A stretch of 64,000 bases of DNA from Actinomyces oris (GCF_001937445.1 NZ_MSKS01000006.1:1-64000); one strand, 5' to 3'; positions 9,979 through 18,439 are shown, counted from the stretch's first letter. Numbers and translations: made by a program. The notes: generated from the letters alone by a model not told the origin.

Positions 9979-11130
9979 ATGAGAATTTCGAACATTCACG
10001 ATCATTTAAATGAGTTAAATTCTTGTTTGAGTGGTCGTCCCGTATCTCCGGCGTTCCCTGAGAGGTTACGCGTGCTATGGAGCGTACTCGACAATAAAGC
10101 AGTCCAGTTGGAGAGGTCTGTAGGCGCCCCCTATTATGTGACAGATATGGGTGTCAGACTATTTAGTGACCCAAGTGTGTTTTACGGCGCACACCTAAAT
10201 CATGCAAACATCGAACCGATTTCGAGATCTGCTCTTGAAGAATTTGTGTATCGATCTGATATTGCTGATTTAAAGCATAAAATTGATGCAGTCATTCTAT
10301 TCTTTGGCGACTATGAGGCTGTATGTTGTGTGCTCAGTAAACGCTCCGCGGAGATACTTCGATCTGATGACTATGAATTGTTGATATACTGTGGGGTGGT
10401 TTATGGTGCATGTGGTTACGGAGAAGCGATAACATATTTTGATGCGGCTGAACGCGTCGCACATACTCCAACAAGAGCTTACGCTGCGGCGCACCGTTCG
10501 GCTGCGTTTGAGGTAAAGAAACTTTCGACGCCCGATAAGGGGCTACAACGTTTGAGTGTTGCTGGTGAACGGTATGTGTGTTCGAATAATTTTCGACGAA
10601 AATTAGATCAGGCGTTGATGTATAATCTTATGGCTCTTGGGTATCTTAAACTGAAGGATCCTCAATCTGTGAAGTTCATGGAAAAAGCGCGCGAGTGCGT
10701 GGATTCATCATGCGTAAGTCGCGAGCATTTTGATGCAGACACATGGTCAATGGCGGGAAGATATCGAAGTCAGATAGCAATCAATCAAGCGCAACTACGA
10801 GTGGCATCAGGTAGACCTCGCGACGCTTTGGAGATTCTGAAGAAAAATATTGAATTCATTTACAAAGAATCGTACGACTATTTTCCTGAAGCATTGGCTG
10901 AATGTTGCTATGTTATGTACCTAAATGGGGAGTATGATGCTGCGCTTGAGGTTGGGCAAGATGCATTTTGGCGATTTCAACAAATTGGGTCTTTAAGTGC
11001 CATGAAGTCGGTTCGTGAAATTATAGTCTCATGTTATTTTAAACTAGGGTCAAAATATAAGGCTGAGAGAGTGGCTGAAATTATTGATCGTGATCCTTTG
11101 GGAGTGGAAGGGCTCCATGGTATTACTTAA
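9979..11130 (+). CDS. TPR-repeat protein, possible RRNPP-like regulator
   Basis: A 383-residue protein built largely of helical hairpins of TPR character. Examples are LLIYCGVVYGACGYGEAITYF, ALMYNLMALGYLKLKDPQSV, AINQAQLRVASGRPRDALEIL and CYVMYLNGEYDAALEVG, spread over about residues 120-370. The first 110 residues (FPERLRVLWSVLDN and a following helical stretch to ISRSALEEFVYRS) could be a degenerate version of the XRE-type helix-turn-helix that precedes TPRs in actinobacterial regulators, but no confident HTH is seen. Base composition is clearly AT-rich, unlike every neighbour, which indicates transfer. Its 3' end overlaps the ABC ATPase start by 14 bases, so expression is coupled. Confidence 0.7.
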   Translation: MRISNIHDHLNELNSCLSGRPVSPAFPERLRVLWSVLDNKAVQLERSVGAPYYVTDMGVRLFSDPSVFYGAHLNHANIEPISRSALEEFVYRSDIADLKHKIDAVILFFGDYEAVCCVLSKRSAEILRSDDYELLIYCGVVYGACGYGEAITYFDAAERVAHTPTRAYAAAHRSAAFEVKKLSTPDKGLQRLSVAGERYVCSNNFRRKLDQALMYNLMALGYLKLKDPQSVKFMEKARECVDSSCVSREHFDADTWSMAGRYRSQIAINQAQLRVASGRPRDALEILKKNIEFIYKESYDYFPEALAECCYVMYLNGEYDAALEVGQDAFWRFQQIGSLSAMKSVREIIVSCYFKLGSKYKAERVAEIIDRDPLGVEGLHGIT

Positions 11131-12112
11131 TGAGGATTTGCTGCTGCGCGCCTCCCACCTGGTTCGCTCCTTCGGGAGAAAGGATAAAACCTTCGTCGCC
11201 GTGGAGGATGTGTCCCTGGACGTCGGGGCGGGGCAGGTCCATGGTCTGCTGGGGCCCAACGGTGCCGGTAAGACGACGACGGTGCGGATGTGCGCCACGC
11301 TGCTGGCTCCGACGTCGGGTGAGGTCTGGGTCGATGGCATCGACGCGGTGCGCCATCCGGAGCGGGCCAGGTCCCGGCTGGGCCTGGTCCTGGGTGGTGA
11401 GCTGGGGTTCTACCCGCGGGCTACGGCACGCGACAACCTGCTGTTCTTCGCAGACATTCAGGGCCTTGACGCCCGACGGCGACACAGCGCGGTCATGGAC
11501 GCCCTGGAGCGTGTGGGGCTGGCCGAGGCGGCGTCCCGCAAGACGGGCGAGCTGTCTCGAGGGATGCGGCAGCGTCTGCACCTGGCCCGGGCGCTGCTCG
11601 GGTCGCCGGCTCTCCTGCTGCTGGATGAGCCCACCACCGGCTTGGACCCGGACGTGGCGCTGCAGGTACGCGATCTGGTGCGTGAGCTGGCGCAGCGGGG
11701 AACGGGAGTGCTATTGACCTCGCACTCGATGCCGGAGGTCGAGGAGCTGGCCGACATCATCTCGGTGATCGGGGCGGGCCGGATCGTCGTGCGCGGCGGC
11801 GTGGGGGACGTGTCCGCCTTGGCCGGGGTGAGTGCCACCACGACTTTCACGTTACCGGCCCGCCACGGGGGCGCCGTCGAGGCGCTTCGCAGCGGTCTGG
11901 GTTCGCCGGCGACGGTGAAACAGCGCGCCTCCTCGGCCCGGTGGGCCGTGACGGTCTACTGGGCTACCGAGGCTGCCGGCACTACCGACGCCGACGAGCG
12001 GGTTCGCCAGGTCCTAGGCAAGGCCGGTGCGGGTGCGCCGTCGGACCTGCTGACGCGGCCGGCGTCCCTGGAGGAGGCCTATCTGGCCCTGGCCGACAGG
12101 CTCGCCCGATGA
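11117..12112 (+). CDS. ABC transporter ATP-binding protein (drug/peptide export type)
   Basis: A 331-residue ATPase with Walker A GPNGAGKTTT, the Q-loop region (here LGLVLGGELGFYPRATARDNL), signature LSRGMRQR (a variant of LSGGQ), Walker B LLLLDEPTTGLD and the switch His in LTSHS. The domain after residue 220 is the DrrA/CcmA-type C-terminal extension ending LEEAYLAL. The ATG at 11117 has GGAAGG just upstream. An ATG 11 codons earlier is possible but would extend the overlap. The gene heads a translationally coupled ATPase-permease-permease cassette (4-base then 1-base overlaps). High GC contrasts with the AT-rich gene before it. Confidence 0.9.
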   Translation: MVLLNEDLLLRASHLVRSFGRKDKTFVAVEDVSLDVGAGQVHGLLGPNGAGKTTTVRMCATLLAPTSGEVWVDGIDAVRHPERARSRLGLVLGGELGFYPRATARDNLLFFADIQGLDARRRHSAVMDALERVGLAEAASRKTGELSRGMRQRLHLARALLGSPALLLLDEPTTGLDPDVALQVRDLVRELAQRGTGVLLTSHSMPEVEELADIISVIGAGRIVVRGGVGDVSALAGVSATTTFTLPARHGGAVEALRSGLGSPATVKQRASSARWAVTVYWATEAAGTTDADERVRQVLGKAGAGAPSDLLTRPASLEEAYLALADRLAR

Positions 12113-12867
12113 GGCGTCAGCTGAGGATGACGGCTTTTCACGTCCGCCAGTTCGTGTCGGTTCCCTACTTCATCCAGCTCATGGTCATGACCACGACTGC
12201 CACCACGCTGGTGCAGTTCTTGGCGGCCTCGGCCTGGGGTGGGATCACCCCGACGCAGGGCTGGGTGCGCGGGGGCGTCGTCGGGATGTGGACGACGACG
12301 ACCTGCGCGGCGGGGATCATCGGTTTTGAACGGCACAAGGGCACGCTCGTCCATCTGGTCATGGCTCCGGTGGGGGCGCTTAGGTCGTTGGCGGCCGTGG
12401 TGTGCGCGGCGGCGTCCTTCGGGCTGGCGGCCTTCCCTGTGGCGTGGTGCACGTGGGCACTGCTGTCGGCGTCGGTGTCCTTCACAGGCCCGGAGTGGGG
12501 GATCTGGGTGCGCCTGGCTCTGGGCGCCGTCATGCTGCTGGCTGGGTGCCTGGCCCTCAGCTTGGTCATCGCGGCGCTGTTCGTGCTCACCCCCAACGCG
12601 ATTCAGTACGAGGGGCTGCTGCTGGTACCGGTATTCGTCGCCTCTGGCATCGTGTTCACCTCGACGACGCCGCCCGTCTGGCTGGCTGTGGCGAGTCGGT
12701 TCCTGCCGTTGTCGGTGCCCTTCGAGCTGCTGCTGGGCCGGGCGACGTCGGCAGTGGTGCTGGGCGCTTGGCTGGTGTGCACAGCCGCGTGGCTGGGGCT
12801 TGCCGCCTTCCTCGGCCGGCGGGCGCTGCGGCTGGCGACACGGACCGGCACCCTGGAGGTGGTCTGA
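12109..12867 (+). CDS. ABC-2 type transporter permease
   Basis: A 252-residue integral membrane protein with about six hydrophobic segments and a short N-terminal amphipathic helix (MRRQLRMTAFHVRQF), as in ABC-2 export permeases of the DrrB type. The start overlaps the ATPase stop as ATGA. The motif region GFERHKGTLVHLVMAPVG corresponds to the conserved E-R-G-T/L-P cytoplasmic loop of ABC-2 proteins. It probably pairs with the next permease as a heterodimeric channel. Confidence 0.85.
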   Translation: MRRQLRMTAFHVRQFVSVPYFIQLMVMTTTATTLVQFLAASAWGGITPTQGWVRGGVVGMWTTTTCAAGIIGFERHKGTLVHLVMAPVGALRSLAAVVCAAASFGLAAFPVAWCTWALLSASVSFTGPEWGIWVRLALGAVMLLAGCLALSLVIAALFVLTPNAIQYEGLLLVPVFVASGIVFTSTTPPVWLAVASRFLPLSVPFELLLGRATSAVVLGAWLVCTAAWLGLAAFLGRRALRLATRTGTLEVV

Positions 12868-13649
12868 TGCGCGCCCGGGCTCTGGCCTTCGCCCACCGGT
12901 TCTCCTCAGGGGTGCGTGTCTCGTGGGCCTCGTCGACGGCCTTCGCGACCCTGGGCACGGCCGTGGTCACGCTGCTGGTGCTGCCGCTGCTGGACGTACT
13001 CTTCGATGTCCTCATGGGCTCGGACCTCTCCGCGCCAGACCTGGTGCGCACCGGATACGCAGCGGCCCTGGTGGCACTGGCTGTCTCGGTGGCCTCCGGA
13101 GTGGTGGGCACCGTGGCCACGGACCGGATGCTGGGCGTCTTCCAGGAGGTCCATACCCGCAGGCGCCTCGACGTCGCCTACTGGCTGTCCGTCGCCGTCG
13201 TGCCGGCGCTCCTGGCCGCCTCGACCGCCATCGTCGCGATCGGCGTCGTCTTCGCGCTCTCACCGCTGCACGACGTTGGAGCGCTGGGGCGTGTCATCAC
13301 ACTGGCAGCACCGACCATCGTGTGCGGGCTGCTCATGGGGATCATGGCCGCCGGTGTCGGAGTCAACCTGCCCGATCCCTATCTGGGTGCCACGATCATC
13401 GCCACGTTCCTGCCGCTGCTGACCGGCGTCATCGTACCGCTCGAGCAGTGCCCTACCTGGTTGCAGGCTCTGGCCCACCTGGTTCCGCTCAGCGGCACCG
13501 TGACGGTCCTAGACGCACCGGCAGCCGCCGTTCCGGCCCTGCTGGGCCGCGACCTCGCGGTCGCCGCCGTATGGGCCGGGATCGGGCTGGCCGTCACCCG
13601 TCGTGCCGTCACCCGACTCCGTCAGGGCCAACGCACCGACATCATCTGA
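12867..13649 (+). CDS. Second ABC-2 type transporter permease
   Basis: A 260-residue membrane protein with about six hydrophobic segments. VATDRMLGVFQEVHTRRRLDVAYW corresponds to the conserved ABC-2 loop and LSGTVTVLDA to the C-terminal loop. The start ATG shares one base with the previous stop (TGATG). It completes the export cassette of the island. The substrate is unknown; the linked small ORF makes peptide export or peptide resistance worth considering. Confidence 0.85.
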   Translation: MRARALAFAHRFSSGVRVSWASSTAFATLGTAVVTLLVLPLLDVLFDVLMGSDLSAPDLVRTGYAAALVALAVSVASGVVGTVATDRMLGVFQEVHTRRRLDVAYWLSVAVVPALLAASTAIVAIGVVFALSPLHDVGALGRVITLAAPTIVCGLLMGIMAAGVGVNLPDPYLGATIIATFLPLLTGVIVPLEQCPTWLQALAHLVPLSGTVTVLDAPAAAVPALLGRDLAVAAVWAGIGLAVTRRAVTRLRQGQRTDII

Positions 13650-13667
13650 GTCTGAGGAGGAGGTCTC

Positions 13668-13711
13668 CCTCAGCATGTGGTCTCATTGTCCCCGTGCTGC
13701 ACGTCATCTTC
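13668..13711 (+). repeat. Right copy of 44-bp direct repeat (trmL 5' end)
   Basis: Matches 9572-9615 at 42 of 44 positions. It begins 18 bases after the last permease gene and runs 18 bases into intact trmL. Confidence 0.9.
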
Positions 13712-14152
13712 TTTGAGCCGCGCATCCCGGGCAACACCGGGGCGGCGATCCGCCTGAGCGCCAACACCGGCTCCATGCTCCACCTCGTGGCCCCCCTGTT
13801 CGACATGGACGACGCCAAGCTGCGTCGCGCCGGCCTGGACTACCACGACCTGGCCAACACGCGCGTCCACGCCACCTGGCAGGAGTGCCTGGATCAGATC
13901 CCCGGGCGTATCTTCGCCTTCACCTCCCACACCGAGCGCCTCTACACTCAGGTCGACTGGAGCGGCGACGACGCCCTCCTCTTCGGCCCCGAGCCCACCG
14001 GTCTGCCCCAGGAGATCCTCGACCACCCGCGGGTGAGTGCCCACCTGCGCATCCCCATGGTAGAGGGCAACCGCTCCCTCAACCTGGCCAACTCCGCCGC
14101 CATCGGCCTGTACGAGGCCTGGCGGTCCCTGGGCTTCGTCGGCGGAGCCTGA
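13694..14152 (+). CDS. trmL: tRNA (cytidine/uridine-2'-O-)-methyltransferase, SpoU/TrmH (TrmL) family
   Basis: This 152-residue minimal SPOUT enzyme methylates the wobble ribose of tRNA(Leu) isoacceptors in its family. It shows motif 1 EPRIPGNTGAAIR, motif 2 ALLFGPEPTGLP and motif 3 LRIPMVEGNRSLNLANSAAIGLYEAWR, which form the SAM-binding trefoil knot. Length agrees with TrmL. The GTG start at 13694 lies inside the 44-bp repeat, and no close Shine-Dalgarno is present. The gene now sits 44 bases behind the island permease, so its original promoter has probably been separated from it. A trmL fragment remains at 9598-9624. Confidence 0.92.
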   Translation: MLHVIFFEPRIPGNTGAAIRLSANTGSMLHLVAPLFDMDDAKLRRAGLDYHDLANTRVHATWQECLDQIPGRIFAFTSHTERLYTQVDWSGDDALLFGPEPTGLPQEILDHPRVSAHLRIPMVEGNRSLNLANSAAIGLYEAWRSLGFVGGA

Positions 14153-14176
14153 GATCCTGTCCCAGGCCCCGCCGCT

Positions 14177-15040
14177 TCAGAGCATCCCGGCGGGGCGGAT
14201 CGCCAGGTCCTCCACGACCGCGTCCATCGGGGTGTTGACGGCCAGGCGCACGGCCGCGGCCACCGACTGCGGCGCCATATGGTCCGCAGCCCGGTATGCG
14301 GGGGTGGCCATGATCCCCTCGGTGCGCAGGCGCGCTGCATTGAAGGCGTGCAGACGCTCCTGCATGGGGGTGTCCACCCGACCCGGGTAGATCGAGGTGA
14401 CCCGCACCTTGCCCGCCTCCTCCTGGCGCAGCGTGTCAGCCAGGGACTTCAGCCCCGCCTTGGAGGCGGAGTAGAGGGCATTGCCCGAACGTGGGTTCAC
14501 TCCGGCACCGGAGTTGATGAACACCGTCAACCCACGCGCCTCCCGCAGCGCCGGCAGCAGCAGGCTTGTCAGGTACGCCGTCGCCACCAGGTTGAGGTTC
14601 AGAACCGCCCGCCAGCGCGTGGGCGTGATCTTGTCAACGGTGCCGGGTGCCTCCATGCCGGCGCTGTGCACCAGCACGTCGAGGCTCTCGATATCGATCC
14701 GGCTGACCAGCCTGGCCAGGGCCGTGTCGTCGGTCAGGTCGACCGGGCAGATGAGAACGGCCGTCTGGGACTCCTCCTCCAGTGCGAGCGCCAGCTCCTC
14801 CAGGTCATTGACGGAGCGGGCCAGGAGGATGAGGTTGTGGTCCCGGGCCAGGTCCCTGGCCACAGCCAGTCCGATCCCGGAGGTCGCCCCGGTGATCAGG
14901 GCGATGGGGCGGCGCTGGTGACGGCCGGAACCGGCGCGCGTGAAACCATGGGCGGGGGTGAAGGGGACGGACTCCCCCTGACGGCGACGCCGGCCCGCCT
15001 TGGAGGACGAGGCGTCGACCTGGGCGATCTGTGGGCTCAC
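14177..15040 (-). CDS. Short-chain dehydrogenase/reductase
   Basis: A 287-residue SDR with an NAD(P)-binding TGATSGIG at about residue 50, NSGAG, and the catalytic YSASK. The active-site Ser lies in the strand before the Tyr. An N-terminal extension of about 45 basic residues precedes the Rossmann fold and could be spurious. The GTG start at 15040 overlaps the stop of the upstream PEBP gene (GTGA), which supports this start through coupling. The substrate is unknown. Confidence 0.85.
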   Translation of the reverse strand: MSPQIAQVDASSSKAGRRRRQGESVPFTPAHGFTRAGSGRHQRRPIALITGATSGIGLAVARDLARDHNLILLARSVNDLEELALALEEESQTAVLICPVDLTDDTALARLVSRIDIESLDVLVHSAGMEAPGTVDKITPTRWRAVLNLNLVATAYLTSLLLPALREARGLTVFINSGAGVNPRSGNALYSASKAGLKSLADTLRQEEAGKVRVTSIYPGRVDTPMQERLHAFNAARLRTEGIMATPAYRAADHMAPQSVAAAVRLAVNTPMDAVVEDLAIRPAGML

Positions 15041-15612
15041 TGGCCGTCCCTGAGGAAGGCGGCGGCCCCGGGCTCCCCGGGCACGGAGTAGGTGGCGGTG
15101 AGCGTGGCCCGAGCGATGCAGTGCGGCACCAGGGTGAAGGCCGCCATGGCGGGACTTGCCTCGTCATCCAGTCCCAGAGTGTCCACGTCCAGGGCGGAGA
15201 CGGTGAAGACGTAGCGGTGGTCGCCGTCGCCCGCCGGCGGGTAGGGGCCGAACCAGGCATGGTCGCCCGAGTCCCCGGCCAGGTGGAAGGCGGCGCCGTC
15301 GAGCTGAAGGTCGCTGGCCCCCGCACCCCGCTCCAGCGAGGTGACCGAGGCGTCCAGATCCACGATGGTCCAGTGCCACCAGCCCGACATGGTCGGAGCA
15401 TCCGGGTCGAAGCAGGACACGACGAAGGACTGTGTCTGCTCGGGAAAACCCGACCAGCTCAAGGCGGGGGAGATGTTGTCATGGATGCCGGTGAAGATGT
15501 CCGGGATCCGCCCCTGCTCGGTCAGGTCCGCAGAGGTCAGCGTGAAGGAGGGAACCGAGGGCAGGAGGCCGGTAGGGGCCGGCGGGCGAGGGCGAGTGAG
15601 GTCGGCTGTCAT
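15037..15612 (-). CDS. YbhB/YbcL family PEBP-like protein
   Basis: A 191-residue phosphatidylethanolamine-binding-protein-like fold. Conserved elements are SPALSWSGFPEQTQSFVVSCFDPDAP, GWWHWTIVDLDA and the GPYPPAGDGDHRYVFTVSALD ligand-pocket segment. The ATG at 15612 was chosen because GGAGG lies 8 bases upstream; an in-frame ATG 18 codons earlier lacks one. First gene of a two-gene operon with the SDR. Biochemical function in bacteria of this family is poorly defined. Confidence 0.88.
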   Translation of the reverse strand: MTADLTRPRPPAPTGLLPSVPSFTLTSADLTEQGRIPDIFTGIHDNISPALSWSGFPEQTQSFVVSCFDPDAPTMSGWWHWTIVDLDASVTSLERGAGASDLQLDGAAFHLAGDSGDHAWFGPYPPAGDGDHRYVFTVSALDVDTLGLDDEASPAMAAFTLVPHCIARATLTATYSVPGEPGAAAFLRDGQ

Positions 15613-15817
15613 AGGTGTACCTCCAGGCAGGTGATGGATAGGGAAGGTGGCCTTCCATGAGGGCACAGCCCCAACTGTAGACGCCCCTGCACAGACCCGT
15701 CCCTGTGGAAATCCTGTGGGGGAGCTCCGTGGGCTCGTCGCGCAGGACCCTGAGACCCTCTTGTTGCCTACGCCCCCGATTGATGTCGCAGCGCAGCGCT
15801 ATCCTGAAACCCGCCCA

Positions 15818-15833
15818 TCGAACATACGTACAG
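15818..15833 (+). promoter_or_regulatory. SOS (LexA) box upstream of imuA'
   Basis: TCGAACATACGTACAG fits the actinobacterial LexA box TCGAAC-N4-GTTCGA with an intact left half and GTaC in the right half. It lies 12 bases before the imuA' start. Its reverse complement differs at only one of 16 positions from the box at 22008-22023. Confidence 0.75.
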
Positions 15834-15845
15834 AGAGGGGGTGTC

Positions 15846-16742
15846 ATGGGAACCTCGACCACGCGCGCGCCAGCGGAGGCCCAGAACCGCCTCAACCGGG
15901 CCCGCCTCGCCCTGAGACTGGCCGAGGAACGTACCGGACTGCGCGACTCGGCAGCCCTGACGGTGCAGCGCGCCCTGTCCTCGGCGTCAACCAGCGCCCT
16001 GCTGAGCGCATCAGCCGATTCGCCTCCAGCCGCATCCCCCGCATTCCCCACGGCGCTCTCGGCCTGGCAGGACTCCGGCGTCCTCACCCTCCACGGATCC
16101 ACTACCCTCCTCCTGGCCGCCCTCGCCCTGCGCCAGGGCGCCACCGGCTGGTGCGGCATCATCGGGGGAGACGAGCTGGGCTGGTGCGCAGCCACCGAGA
16201 TCGGCCTCGACCTCAACCGGGTCCTCACCGTTCCAGCGCCCCTCCTCGACGACACCTCCATCCTGACGGTCACCTCCACCCTGCTCGACGGCGTCGACAC
16301 CCTCCTCATCGGCGCCACCGTCGCCGAAGGGCTGCGCCCCCAGCACCGCAGACGCCTGCTGTCCCGAGCGCGCGAACGCGGCCACCTCATCCTGACCCCC
16401 GCCCGCTGGGAAGACGCCCGCATCCTCCAAGCCGCCCCCTTGGCCCCTGACGCCGGAACCAAGGACACGCCTCCCGCCCAGGACCCGGTGGAGGCCCCCG
16501 CAGAGCCCTCCACCGACGGCGTCGTCATCCCCATCGGGCGAGGTACCTCACCCGCCCCAGTGCGAGCCATCGAGATGCCGGCAGGCTACCTGCGACGCCT
16601 CACCTGGACCCTGACCGACCCGCAGCGCCCACAGCTCGCCGCTACCGAAGACCTCACGCTCTCACTGTCCGCCGAAGGACTGCGCACAGGCTCCCACAAC
16701 GCCGTCGACTCGGCCCCCACCCCACAGGAGGCAGCCGGATGA
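15846..16742 (+). CDS. imuA': ImuA'-like SOS mutasome accessory protein
   Basis: A 298-residue protein related weakly to RecA-like folds, as actinobacterial ImuA' proteins are. It has the short TLHGSTTLLLAALALRQGATGWCGIIG segment in place of a functional P-loop region and DTLLIGATVAEGLRPQHRRRLLSRARERG after it. It connects ImuB with translesion polymerase DnaE2 in damage-induced mutagenesis. The ATG at 15846 has GAGAGGGGG upstream. A longer frame from 15705 would read through the SOS box and is rejected. The gene overlaps imuB by 4 bases (ATGA). Confidence 0.82.
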   Translation: MGTSTTRAPAEAQNRLNRARLALRLAEERTGLRDSAALTVQRALSSASTSALLSASADSPPAASPAFPTALSAWQDSGVLTLHGSTTLLLAALALRQGATGWCGIIGGDELGWCAATEIGLDLNRVLTVPAPLLDDTSILTVTSTLLDGVDTLLIGATVAEGLRPQHRRRLLSRARERGHLILTPARWEDARILQAAPLAPDAGTKDTPPAQDPVEAPAEPSTDGVVIPIGRGTSPAPVRAIEMPAGYLRRLTWTLTDPQRPQLAATEDLTLSLSAEGLRTGSHNAVDSAPTPQEAAG

Positions 16743-18439
16743 ACCCGCCACCACCGACCCCGCCGCCCGGCCCGCCCGCCTCCAGGCTCGTGGCCATCTG
16801 GGTCCCCGACTGGCCCGTCGTCGCCCTCACCATGGAGGCCCGCCAGCAGCGCCGACACCCCCGAGCGCGCCAAGGAGCCCCTCATCTGCCGGACCCGGCC
16901 ACCGAGCCCGTCGCCGTCGTCGGCGCTCGCGGAGTTCTCGCCGCCTCAGCCCCGGCCCGACGCGCCGGCATCACCGCCGGCATGCGACTGCGCACCGCCC
17001 GCTCCCTGTGCCCCGAGCTCACCGTCCTGCCTCCCCAGGAGGAGCGCCAGGCCCGAGCCTTCGAAACCGTCATGGAGGCCCTCACCTCCCTCCTGGCGGA
17101 CCCCATGGTGGCCCGCCCCGGACTGGCCCTGTCCGGCGTCAGAGGACCCGCCGCCTGGATCGGCGGAGAAGAACCCCTCGCCTCAGCCCTCGTGGAGACC
17201 GTCACCCAGGAGGCCGACGTCGAGTGCCAGGTCGGCATCGCCGACTCCCTGTCCGGAGCCGTCCTGGCCGCCCGCCAAGGAATCATCGTCGAACCTGGCC
17301 GGACCCCGGAGTTCCTCGCCCCCTGGCCCCTGGGGGCACTCCTGACCTGCCTGCCCCTCAGCCGCCTGAGGCGCGACGCGCGCCCCCTGCTGGAGACCTT
17401 CGCCCGACTCGGCCTACGCACCTTGGCGGACCTGGCGGCCCTGCCACGAAAAGACGTCACCGTCCGCTTCGGCCCCCTGGGGGGCAGGCTCCACCACCTG
17501 GCCGCAGGCACCCACCACGAGGCCCCCGCCATGCCCCGGCCGGCCCAGGACATCACCGTCGCCTCCGAGCTCGACCCTCCCGTCGAGCGCGCGGACACCG
17601 CGGCCTTCGCCGCCCGGCACCTCGCCGAGAACCTGGCGGCCCGCCTCCTGTCCGCAGGACTCTCCGCCGGACGCCTCTGCGTTGCCGCCCGCTGCGAGGA
17701 CGGCACTGACCTGTCCCGGACTTGGATGCTGGAGGCCACCCCCACCCCCACCGAGCTCACCGACCGCGTGCGCTGGCAGCTCGAGGGATGGCTCTCCGGA
17801 CGCTCCGGGCGCCCACCCTCCTCCGGCCTGACCCACCTGAGCCTGACAGCCCTCGAGCCGAGCCCGGCCGCGACCTCCCAGGCAGGACTGTGGCAAGCGC
17901 CGGGCCACCAGGCCCAGGCGCGCGCACGCCGTGCCGCCGAGCGCGTGGAGTCCCTCCTCGGAGCCGGAAGCATCCAGGTTCCCCGAGTTGTTCCCGGGCG
18001 CGACCCGCGCTCGCGGGTGCGCCTGATCCCCTGGGGGGAGAGCGAAGGTGTTGGTGAGTCCACGGGTGATGAACCGGCGCCCTGGAGCGGCTCTCTGCCC
18101 GAGCCCTCACCCTCCGTCGTCCTGCTCCGGCCGGTCCCCGCGCGCCTCACCGATCTTCAGGGGAGAGAGCTCGGCGTCGACATCCACGGTCAGCTCGACG
18201 GCGTCCCCGGCTTCCTCAGCGTCGGTGACGGCTCAGGTGGTGTTGATGAGGGTGCTGTGGGGACTTCCTCCCAGATGGAGTCCGTGCTCCTGTGGGCCGG
18301 GCCCTGGCCGGTCGACGAGGGCTGGTGGACCGCGTGCGGGCCTTCGCGTCGCGCCTACCTCCAGGTGGTCACCGACGTCGGGCCGCCCCGCCTGCTGGTG
18401 CGATCAGGTAGGTGGTGGCTCGATGCCCTCTACTCCTGA
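16739..18439 (+). CDS. imuB: ImuB, inactive Y-family polymerase-like mutasome subunit
   Basis: A 566-residue Y-family-like protein. The palm begins LVAIWVPDWPVVAL instead of the acidic metal-binding motif of active DinB, consistent with the catalytically dead ImuB family. A finger/palm region with AGITAGMRLRTARSLCPEL and a helix-hairpin-helix-like FARLGLRTLADLAALPRKDVTVRFG follow. The C-terminal RSGRWWLDALYS block is typical of ImuB. ImuB binds the beta clamp and recruits ImuA' and DnaE2. Its last 36 bases overlap the 3' end of the convergent PAP2 gene. dnaE2 is not adjacent but 6 kb downstream. Confidence 0.88.
   Translation: MNPPPPTPPPGPPASRLVAIWVPDWPVVALTMEARQQRRHPRARQGAPHLPDPATEPVAVVGARGVLAASAPARRAGITAGMRLRTARSLCPELTVLPPQEERQARAFETVMEALTSLLADPMVARPGLALSGVRGPAAWIGGEEPLASALVETVTQEADVECQVGIADSLSGAVLAARQGIIVEPGRTPEFLAPWPLGALLTCLPLSRLRRDARPLLETFARLGLRTLADLAALPRKDVTVRFGPLGGRLHHLAAGTHHEAPAMPRPAQDITVASELDPPVERADTAAFAARHLAENLAARLLSAGLSAGRLCVAARCEDGTDLSRTWMLEATPTPTELTDRVRWQLEGWLSGRSGRPPSSGLTHLSLTALEPSPAATSQAGLWQAPGHQAQARARRAAERVESLLGAGSIQVPRVVPGRDPRSRVRLIPWGESEGVGESTGDEPAPWSGSLPEPSPSVVLLRPVPARLTDLQGRELGVDIHGQLDGVPGFLSVGDGSGGVDEGAVGTSSQMESVLLWAGPWPVDEGWWTACGPSRRAYLQVVTDVGPPRLLVRSGRWWLDALYS

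Larger units (their letters stand above)
9572..13711 (+). mobile_element. Putative genomic island bounded by 44-bp direct repeats
   Basis: The block carries a 34-codon small ORF, a TPR-repeat gene and a three-gene ABC exporter between the two copies of the trmL 5' end. Its left part is much AT-richer than the rest of the window (line 10561-10620 has 25 G/C of 60), while the ABC genes have host-like GC. No integrase, transposase or other mobility gene is inside, so the entry mechanism is unknown: insertion by a trans-acting recombinase, or homologous recombination with a related strain, are both possible. Confidence 0.6.

Noticed and set aside
15479-16570. 363-codon minus-strand frame
   Set aside because: It covers both the end of the PEBP gene and imuA' in antisense, crosses the SOS box and shows only Arg/Ser-rich shadow sequence.
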